Assembly: GCA_012518675.1 (NCBI GenBank)
Contig: JAAYRR010000095.1
Location: 1-39,691, forward strand
Reading direction: 5' to 3'
Length of the DNA: 39,691 nt
Source of the DNA: Bacillota bacterium
Lineage (GTDB): Bacteria > Bacillota > Dethiobacteria > DTU022 > UBA8154
A program made the translations under genes and the position numbers. Within the stretch, counting starts at the first letter, position 1. Each line of letters begins with the position of its first letter. This document shows, in pieces, positions 34,107 through 39,691 of the stretch. Under the pieces are notes generated by a model. That model saw only the letters and a program-made list of their open reading frames with translations, did not search any database and had not been told where the DNA came from.

Positions 34107-35705
34107 TCAAGGGGTATCAAGGGAACTGTTTTCAGAACCATCTTTCGTCATCCTTGCCAGATTGGCAGTGTCATGCTGTTTTGCACCCCTGTGTTCATTT
34201 TTGCTTTTTTCCCCGCAGCATCTTATTTCATCTTTTGTTCCTGTTTTTTCTTCATCCTGTGTTTCTTCCCCCTCCCTGCCTGCAGTTTCATTTTCTTCTC
34301 CTGGGGCTGTTTCATCCCTTGCGGTATCCTTCACGGTCACAACCTTGGTTTTCCAGCGGCCGGTAAAGTAATAACCGGTGCTCAGGGCGGTGCCTACCAG
34401 CCAGCCCAAGGGTATACCCCACCAGATTCCGTCAGAGCCGTATCTCTGTGAAAGGAAGGCCGCAGCCGGCACCCTGGCCAGCCAGAGTGAAATCAGGGTA
34501 ATCAACATGGGAATAAAAGTATCCCCGGCCCCGCGCATAACACCGTTGGTAATAAACATGGCAGTAAAAACAATATAAAATAAACCGACAATCATCAAAT
34601 AACGGGCCCCGGTGGCAACTACCTCCGGGTCGGTATTAAACAGGGAAACCAGTTTACCACCAAAAATAATGGTAACGGCGGTCATCGCCAGTGAAATAAC
34701 GCTGGACATTCCCAGGGCGGCAAGAAACCCTTTTTTGACCCTTTCCGGTTTGCCGGCACCTAAATTCTGCCCGACGAAAGAGGAAACTGCCGCCGAAAAA
34801 TTCATGGCCGGCATGGAAGCAAAGGAATCGATCCTGGTTGCTGCGGTGTAGGCAGCGACAACAGACGAACCAAAGCTGTTTACAATCCGAAAAAGAACTG
34901 TCATTCCCGAACCGACCAGCATCTGCTGTATGCCCGTGGGCAGCCCGATTTTGATCGTCAGGCGAAATATTTCCCGGTCGAAGCGCATTTCCCTGAAGTT
35001 AAAATTAAAAACTTCATGAAAACGGTTTAGATAGTATAATCCAAAAGCAAAGGAACAGCCCTGGGCAATGACTGTGGCCCAGGCAGCCCCGGCTACCCCC
35101 CACTTAAAGACAAGAATAAAAATCAAGTCCAGAATAATGTTGATGATTGTGGCAATAATCAAAAAAAGCAGGGGGGTTTTGGAATCCCCCAAGCCCCTCA
35201 AGATAGCGTTGATGGAGTTGTAGCCAAAGGCGGTAATGATGCCGATAAAGGTAATATCCATATATTCCTTGGCCATCGGCAACACCTCCGGCGGTGTTTT
35301 TAACAGAATCAGCACAGGTTTGCTGACGATCAAGCCGACGACAGTAATGGCCAGGGAGGCAAAGAACAGAAAAATATAGGCGTTGTCCATAGTTTTTTTT
35401 ACATTCTGCATATCCTGGGCGCCATAATATTGGGCGATGAGGATGGTCGTCCCCATGGTTACGCCAAGGATCAAGGAAATCAACAGGAAAATAACAGGAA
35501 AACTGATGCCTACAGCGGCCAGGGCATTTTTACCCAGGGCCCGGCCGACAATAATACTATCCACCGTAGAATAGAGCTGTTGGAAAACATTGCCGATCAA
35601 CATCGGCAGGGCAAAATAAAAAAGAAGTTTGGCCTCATGGCCAGAAGTTAGATCCCCTGCACGGGCCCCCTTCTTATTTTTATCAACCTTAGGTATATTC
35701 TGAAT
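34107..35705 (-). CDS. MATE-family efflux transporter, probable ATT start
   Basis: The ORF track starts at ATG 35603 (MLIGNVFQQLYSTVD), but the same frame upstream encodes DLTSGHEAKLLFYFALP, the classic start of MATE transporters, so the protein clearly begins earlier. No in-frame ATG, GTG or TTG exists before the TAA at about 35745. ATT at 35705 has a TGAGGT ribosome site at seven bases and gives 532 aa with a sensible N-terminus (MQNIPKVDKNKKG). A lost ATG or sequence error is the alternative. The body has twelve predicted helices with two homologous halves. An unusual hydrophilic, Glu/Thr/Lys-rich tail of about 80 residues follows the last helix. It likely exports cationic compounds using Na+ or H+. 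Confidence 0.88.
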   Translation of the reverse strand: MQNIPKVDKNKKGARAGDLTSGHEAKLLFYFALPMLIGNVFQQLYSTVDSIIVGRALGKNALAAVGISFPVIFLLISLILGVTMGTTILIAQYYGAQDMQNVKKTMDNAYIFLFFASLAITVVGLIVSKPVLILLKTPPEVLPMAKEYMDITFIGIITAFGYNSINAILRGLGDSKTPLLFLIIATIINIILDLIFILVFKWGVAGAAWATVIAQGCSFAFGLYYLNRFHEVFNFNFREMRFDREIFRLTIKIGLPTGIQQMLVGSGMTVLFRIVNSFGSSVVAAYTAATRIDSFASMPAMNFSAAVSSFVGQNLGAGKPERVKKGFLAALGMSSVISLAMTAVTIIFGGKLVSLFNTDPEVVATGARYLMIVGLFYIVFTAMFITNGVMRGAGDTFIPMLITLISLWLARVPAAAFLSQRYGSDGIWWGIPLGWLVGTALSTGYYFTGRWKTKVVTVKDTARDETAPGEENETAGREGEETQDEEKTGTKDEIRCCGEKSKNEHRGAKQHDTANLARMTKDGSENSSLDTP

Positions 35706-35771
35706 GTTTCTGACCTCATTTGTTAATAAATTGACGCAACCGGGTTTCTTTTACTGTTCCTACATTATAAT

Positions 35772-35800
35772 ATTATAACGTTTAAAAAGCCTGCTGGCAA
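35772..35800 (-). promoter_or_regulatory. Promoter of the MATE gene
   Basis: On the minus strand, TTGCCA (35800-35795), 17-base spacer, TATAAT (35777-35772). Transcription would begin near 35765, giving a 60-base leader to the proposed ATT start. Confidence 0.7.
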
Positions 35801-36268
35801 TTAAAGCAGAGAGGTGGCGAAAAGCCCAGTCCCCAGACCGGGTGTGTTACTGCAACGCCCGCGCTGCGCAACGGCTGTACGCTCTGCCGGCCTTTCAGTA
35901 CGCTTCCATCCTATGTTTATGTCTCAATACACTGAACCGTAAAACAGCGGCTGCAACCACTTTCGGAATGTCTTTACCTTTTCCCTGCCGTTAATGGATG
36001 CTGCAAATTAAAAATATAGAATATCTTCTGAAAGGGTATTTACAAATTTATTAGTTCTGTTATAATTACTAATAAATAATAATAACTGCCAGTGTTGCAA
36101 CATTATGCCTTTTCCGGTGCCAGTCCTTATTGGACAACCTTTGTGAACCCCTATGTTAAAATTTGGGTTGAAAATTAATGGCAGGGAAGGGTAAAATAAA
36201 AATGTTTCAAAGGGCGGGGATGGTTTTAGGTGTTTTAACTAAAATAATTCAAATATGGAGGTCACATT
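35801..36268. other. Intergenic region between MATE and hsp20
   Basis: No gene is visible. It holds the palindromic promoter described separately and, after it, about 200 bases of leader before hsp20. No CIRCE repeat (TTAGCACTC-N9-GAGTGCTAA) was found. Confidence 0.5.
36039..36077 (+). promoter_or_regulatory. Promoter overlapped by a 10-bp palindrome (probable operator)
   Basis: -35 TTTACA (36039-36044), 16-base spacer, -10 TATAAT (36061-36066). ATTTATTAGT (36046-36055) and ACTAATAAAT (36068-36077) form a perfect inverted repeat with the -10 box in its centre. A dimeric regulator bound here would cover the promoter. The next gene on this strand is hsp20, about 200 bases away. Confidence 0.55.
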
Positions 36269-36712
36269 ATGGATCTGATGAAATGGGAACCAAGAAGGCA
36301 GTTAATCAGAGGGTTTTTTGACGATTTCTTTGATATGTTACAGAGCCCCGGCCGGTTTAGAAGAAGCTGGCCTGAAGGCGGTATGTGGGAACCGGCAGTG
36401 GACGTCATCAATAGAAAAAATGAACTGGTAGTTAAGGCAGAACTGCCCGGGGTGGATAAGAAAGACATCAAAATATCCTTGATCGAAAACAACCTGACCA
36501 TTCATGGCGAGGTTAAAAAAGAAGAAGAGGTTAAAAGGGAAGACTATTACTGCCGGGAAAGGGCCTTTGGAAGCTATTCCCGTACTATTTCCCTGCCGAC
36601 AGAGGTCGATAAGGAGAAGATTAATGCCAAGTTTAAAGACGGTGTTTTGGAAATATCCATGCCCAAGAAACCGGAAATGCAGCCCCGGGAAATTACTATT
36701 GAGGCAGAATAA
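36269..36712 (+). CDS. Hsp20/alpha-crystallin family small heat-shock protein
   Basis: 147 aa, ATG behind ATGGAGGTCAC. An N-terminal arm (FFDDFFDMLQSPGRF) is followed by the alpha-crystallin domain from about 42: EPAVDVINRKNELVVKAELP, GVDKKDIKISL, FGSYSRTISLP and KFKDGVLEISMPK. ATP-independent holdase that keeps unfolding proteins soluble. The C-terminal I-x-I/V motif reads ITIEAE. The long leader and palindromic promoter suggest regulated expression. A strong terminator follows, so it is monocistronic. Confidence 0.95.
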   Translation: MDLMKWEPRRQLIRGFFDDFFDMLQSPGRFRRSWPEGGMWEPAVDVINRKNELVVKAELPGVDKKDIKISLIENNLTIHGEVKKEEEVKREDYYCRERAFGSYSRTISLPTEVDKEKINAKFKDGVLEISMPKKPEMQPREITIEAE

Positions 36713-36822
36713 CGCATGTAACCTTTCGGGCCCGGCTTGTTGAAAAGAAGTTGTAAAACAATGATCAGCTGTAACCATGCAGCCTTCTGGTAGCAGACGT
36801 TGGTGACAGAAGCCTGCACAAT

Positions 36823-36850
36823 GCCCCCTGCTTTAAGGGGGCCTATTTTT
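36823..36850 (+). terminator. Rho-independent terminator after hsp20
   Basis: GCCCCCT pairs perfectly with AGGGGGC around GCTTTA and is followed by CTATTTTT. Confidence 0.8.
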
Positions 36851-36875
36851 GTGCGCCTCCGGCTGGTGTACAATA

Positions 36876-36904
36876 GAAACAGCAAACAATAAGTTTGCTG
36901 TTTC
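36876..36904. repeat. Perfect 12-bp inverted repeat
   Basis: GAAACAGCAAAC (36876-36887), loop AATAA, GTTTGCTGTTTC (36893-36904). No U-tract follows on either strand, so it is not a standard terminator. It may be a protein-binding site or a transcript-end hairpin for the convergent yjbQ-type gene. Confidence 0.75.
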
Positions 36905-37065
36905 ACCATGCAGGCCCTAGTAAGCACAGGGCTATTCCCGCGCTGCTATGTACTGCAGTAATACAGTAAGGGTATTTACAGAAAAGGTGTTGCTAAGCGT
37001 TTTGGGTGGTTGCCCCATCTATACAAAAATATTAAGAGCATTCCATCAGTAGAGGATCTGTTGCC

Positions 37066-37482
37066 CTAGTCCCCGATGACCTTAACCAACACCCTTTTTT
37101 TCCTGCGTCCGTCGAATTCCCCATAAAAAATCTGTTCCCAGGGGCCAAAATCCAACCGGCCTTTGGTAACGGCGACCACCACTTCCCGGCCCATCACCTG
37201 CCGCTTAAGATGGGCAGCGGCATTGTCTTCAAATGTATTGTGCGCATATTGGTCTACAGGTTCATGCGGGGCCAGTTCCTCCAGCCACTTTTCAAAGTCT
37301 TTGTGCAGCCCACTTTCATCATCGTTAATAAATACACTGGCTGTGATGTGCATGGCGTTGACCAGGCAAAGCCCTTCCTTGATCTGGCTGCGATCTATAA
37401 TTTCCTGCACCCGGGGTGTGATGTTGATAAATTCCAGCCTGTTTTCTGTTTCAAACCAAAGTTCTTCACGCAATGATTTCAT
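37066..37482 (-). CDS. YjbQ/UPF0047 family protein (paralogue 2)
   Basis: 138 aa, ATG at 37482 after AAAGGAGG. It keeps the family core: [16 protein letters not shown] with the conserved His, [31 protein letters not shown] and RKKRVLVKV. Its HITAS motif is nearer the canonical HTTA form than paralogue 1 (QGATAA). The two proteins are therefore from different branches rather than a recent duplication. Weak thiamine-phosphate synthase activity has been reported for the family, but the biological role is unclear. It has its own promoter. Confidence 0.88.
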   Translation of the reverse strand: MKSLREELWFETENRLEFINITPRVQEIIDRSQIKEGLCLVNAMHITASVFINDDESGLHKDFEKWLEELAPHEPVDQYAHNTFEDNAAAHLKRQVMGREVVVAVTKGRLDFGPWEQIFYGEFDGRRKKRVLVKVIGD

Positions 37483-37524
37483 TTCGGTAAAACCTCCTTT
37501 CTTAGATATAATTCTACATTAGCT

Positions 37525-37552
37525 ATTATACTATTATAAAATTACCGGGCAA
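37525..37552 (-). promoter_or_regulatory. Promoter of yjbQ paralogue 2
   Basis: On the minus strand, TTGCCC (37552-37547), 16-base spacer, TATAAT (37530-37525), about 43 bases before the start codon. Confidence 0.55.
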
Positions 37553-37702
37553 AACTGGCAGATCTGGTATGGGGGTGTGCCCCGGGCCCGGGAAGCCGGC
37601 TTTTCAGAATTCTACATTAATTATCCAGGAGGGAAAGGGCAACCTTGTGCTGAAGTATAGAACAGGTTATACTGGAAAACCAGGTAGGAGGGGAAGCTGT
37701 CC

Positions 37703-37894
37703 ATGGCCCATCATTTTGGTTTTATCTTCAACCCTTTAAACACCTGTTTAACTTGTGGCAGCCGGGATTTTTTAGAAACAGCTATCGTTGGGGAGACGCT
37801 TTCTATTGAAAAGCTGGCGGCGGGTGGTATACACTTAGATGTAGGGGAAGAGGTTTTTATTTGTTTTAATTGCCTGCTGGAATTTTGTTTATAA
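37703..37894 (+). CDS. Small Cys-rich (zinc-ribbon-like) protein
   Basis: 63 aa, ATG behind GTAGGAGGGG. Two CxxC pairs, C15-C18 (CLTC) and C54-C57 (CFNC), plus a final C62, could bind one zinc ion with a 35-residue insert. No signal peptide or membrane helix. I do not recognise the family. It is 54 bases upstream of the methyltransferase and on the same strand, so co-transcription is likely and a helper or regulatory role for it is possible but unproven. Confidence 0.65.
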   Translation: MAHHFGFIFNPLNTCLTCGSRDFLETAIVGETLSIEKLAAGGIHLDVGEEVFICFNCLLEFCL

Positions 37895-37948
37895 AAAACC
37901 GTAACCTGTTTGGTATGATGAAATTCCTATGTAAAGGGTCGTTCATAG

Positions 37949-38788
37949 ATGCACCTTGTGGAAGTGAAGGCCAAAAATTTTTCAACAAGCAAACTATTTT
38001 TAGGGGACTGTTTCCCGGGGATGAAAAAATACCTGGCTGAAGATTCTGTAGATGTGGTTGTTACTTCACCCCCCTATAATATTGGGGTAGCCTACAACAA
38101 GTACGACGACACTATATCCCGGGAAGAATACCTGGCTTGGCTTGGCCGTTGGGCGGCAATCGTAAAAAAAATTTTAAAGGACGACGGTTCTCTCTTTCTC
38201 AACATCGGTTCCAAACCTTCGGATCCCTGGGTTCCCTTTGAAGTAGCCTTGGAAATGCGCAAATACTTTAAGCTGCAAAACGTTATCCACTGGGTAAAGT
38301 CCATTTATATAGAACAGGAAAGTTACGGGGAAAAAACCAGCTTAAACGTGGGCCATTATAAACCAATTAACAGTAAAAGATTTATCAACGATACCCATGA
38401 ACACGTCTTTCATCTTACAAAAACCGGCAACGTTGCGCTCGATCGTTTGGCGATCGGCGTGCCTTATAAAGATCAAACCAACATTGCCCGCTGGGGCGGC
38501 GGGAAAAAGGGGCTGCGCTGCCGGGGAAATTCGTGGTATGTGCCCTACAAAACTATTGCAAACCGCCTGCGGGACAGGCCCCACCCCGCCAGCTACCCGG
38601 CAGAACTTGCCAAAATGTGTATACAGCTGCACGGCGTTAAAAAAACAAAACTAGTTCTGGATCCCTTTTTAGGTATCGGCAACACTGCGGTTGCCAGTAA
38701 AACATTGGGGATAGATTTCATCGGCTTTGAAATAGACAAGGTTTATTTCGCTGAGGCATTGAGAATTTTAAAAGCAGGGGACCGCTAA
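37949..38788 (+). CDS. DNA methyltransferase, beta-class (N4-cytosine or N6-adenine)
   Basis: 279 aa. The catalytic motif TSPPYNIG (39-46) comes first, and the SAM-binding motif DPFLGIGNTAVA (238-249) with GFEID (259-263) comes near the end, the order that defines beta-class amino-methyltransferases. HPASYPAEL (212-220) is also conserved. SPPY rather than DPPY favours N4-cytosine, though some adenine enzymes also carry SPPY. The ATG has AAAGGG at 12 bases. The recognition site is unknown. No restriction gene is recognisable next to it; the following gene is of unknown function, and Mrr lies 35 kb away with no need for a partner. Confidence 0.9.
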   Translation: MHLVEVKAKNFSTSKLFLGDCFPGMKKYLAEDSVDVVVTSPPYNIGVAYNKYDDTISREEYLAWLGRWAAIVKKILKDDGSLFLNIGSKPSDPWVPFEVALEMRKYFKLQNVIHWVKSIYIEQESYGEKTSLNVGHYKPINSKRFINDTHEHVFHLTKTGNVALDRLAIGVPYKDQTNIARWGGGKKGLRCRGNSWYVPYKTIANRLRDRPHPASYPAELAKMCIQLHGVKKTKLVLDPFLGIGNTAVASKTLGIDFIGFEIDKVYFAEALRILKAGDR

Positions 38789-38981
38789 TTCCACCGGGCA
38801 TTTATGACGGGAATATGACAGGAACAAGGTTTTCTCATTCCTGTTTGCCGGTTCAGGAATTGTTTCCGCCACAGGTTTCTTGCCGGTTTCTGTATCGGTT
38901 ACTGCTACAGGCGACAATGCAAAGCCTGCCCGGGAGTCTCCTCTTAATAGTTCTCCCTGTTGCAATAGCGGGGTGATAAAA

Positions 38982-39691
38982 ATGCAAAACCGTTATACCG
39001 GCGATGTTGGGGATTATGGTAAATACGGACTGCTGCGGTTTTTAACTGCACCGGTGCCGGCAAATGAAAGATTACCCAGGCTGGGGGTAAACTGGTACCT
39101 GGTACCCGATGAAACAGACAACCGGGACGGCGAATATACCGGTTATTTAGCCCATGATAAAGCGCCCCTTTTCCGGCCCTGTGATCCGGAGCTTTATGAT
39201 CGGCTGCGGGCGATCATCCGGGAAAATTTAAGATCTGTGCAGCAGATTATAGCTGGAGAAATTCTGCCGAACGGGACTAAGTTTTACGCCGAAACCCTAG
39301 CTTATTCCCACCTAAAAAACAAGAAGGCTGCCAGGCTTGCACACCGCAGCCGCTGGGTGCAGCAGGGTTTAAAGCAGTTAAAAGATTGTGAACTAATTTT
39401 CTTCGATCCTGACAACGGCCTGGGTGTGCCCAGCATTCCCAGGCATTATAAACAAGGGATAAAATACGTTTTTTATGACGAACTGGTCGACTACTTTAAA
39501 CGGGGGCAAAGTTTGATTATTTACAACCACCGGGATCGTAAACCGATGCCCCTTTACCTGGAACGCTTCAGAAAGTTAAAGAAACATCTCCCCCAGGTTT
39601 CCACAATATTTTACCTCCGTTTTAACAGTTACAGCGTCCGCGACTATGTTTTTGTACCCCAACCAAGTCATATAAACCTTTTAAAAGAAAA
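38982..39691 (+). CDS. Conserved-looking protein of unknown function (3' end outside window)
   Basis: At least 236 codons, open to the right edge and absent from the ORF track. ATG at 38982 after GGGGTGAT. It opens MQNRYTGDVGDYGKYGLLRF, and later has IFFDPDNGLGVP, KYVFYDELVDYF and IIYNHRDRKP. I recall similar N-termini in uncharacterised proteins scattered across bacteria, but no function is established. FDPDNG might be a catalytic acidic motif of a nucleotide-binding or nuclease-like fold. It lies about 190 bases after the methyltransferase on the same strand. Confidence 0.75.
   Translation, partial: MQNRYTGDVGDYGKYGLLRFLTAPVPANERLPRLGVNWYLVPDETDNRDGEYTGYLAHDKAPLFRPCDPELYDRLRAIIRENLRSVQQIIAGEILPNGTKFYAETLAYSHLKNKKAARLAHRSRWVQQGLKQLKDCELIFFDPDNGLGVPSIPRHYKQGIKYVFYDELVDYFKRGQSLIIYNHRDRKPMPLYLERFRKLKKHLPQVSTIFYLRFNSYSVRDYVFVPQPSHINLLKE

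Noticed and set aside
2001-38788. Mrr and the DNA methyltransferase as one restriction-modification system
   Set aside because: They lie 35 kb apart, and Mrr enzymes act alone on modified DNA.
1-39691. tRNA, rRNA and CRISPR arrays
   Set aside because: Scanned by eye for T-loop patterns, rRNA-like stretches and regularly spaced repeats; nothing convincing was found.

Overview
The window looks like chromosomal DNA from an anaerobic, endospore-forming member of the Firmicutes (Clostridia, Peptococcaceae-like). The reasons are a complete gerA-type spore germination operon, a ferredoxin-linked 2-oxoacid oxidoreductase with its own 2x[4Fe-4S] ferredoxin, an FmdE-family protein, selenium-linked genes, strong Shine-Dalgarno sites, and frequent TTG/GTG starts. 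No rRNA, tRNA or CRISPR array was recognised. The species cannot be named from the sequence.

Left end (1-3.1 kb): visibly A+T-rich accessory DNA with a truncated secreted protein (minus strand) and an Mrr-type type IV restriction enzyme. Next (3.1-5.2 kb) come a YjbQ-family enzyme, a HesB/IscA-like gene with an in-frame UGA followed by a convincing bacterial SECIS hairpin (a selenoprotein that the ORF track shows only as a fragment), and a secreted stalk/cohesin-like protein. A self-contained efflux operon (5.3-10.55 kb) follows: promoter, TetR-type operator, membrane-fusion protein, RND pump, TetR regulator, terminator. Then comes a plus-strand run for cell envelope and housekeeping (10.6-16.7 kb): LCP protein, WecG/TagA glycosyltransferase, PcrA helicase, NadA and NadC.

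Middle (16.7-26.5 kb): an isocitrate/isopropylmalate dehydrogenase family gene, pyrE, a 55-aa gene missed by the ORF track, HU, FabI, a korABC-type oxidoreductase with a displaced ferredoxin gene, an FmdE-family gene with direct repeats in its leader, and a lone purC. Two REP-like 'GGGGACGGTT' elements sit just behind nadC and korC.

Right part (26.7-39.7 kb): the gerAA-gerAB-gerAC operon with a fourth small membrane protein, the selenium-associated yqeC, a DUF3006/metallo-beta-lactamase pair, a MATE transporter that appears to start at ATT upstream of the ORF-track start, an Hsp20 gene behind a palindromic promoter, a second YjbQ paralogue, and a right-edge group made of a small Cys-rich protein, a beta-class DNA methyltransferase and an unrecognised protein that runs off the window.

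The strongest novelty candidates are the HesB-like selenoprotein with its SECIS (with yqeC 27 kb away), the right-edge methyltransferase group, the probable ATT start of the MATE gene, and the repeat- or palindrome-containing leaders of fmdE, hsp20 and the metallo-beta-lactamase gene.
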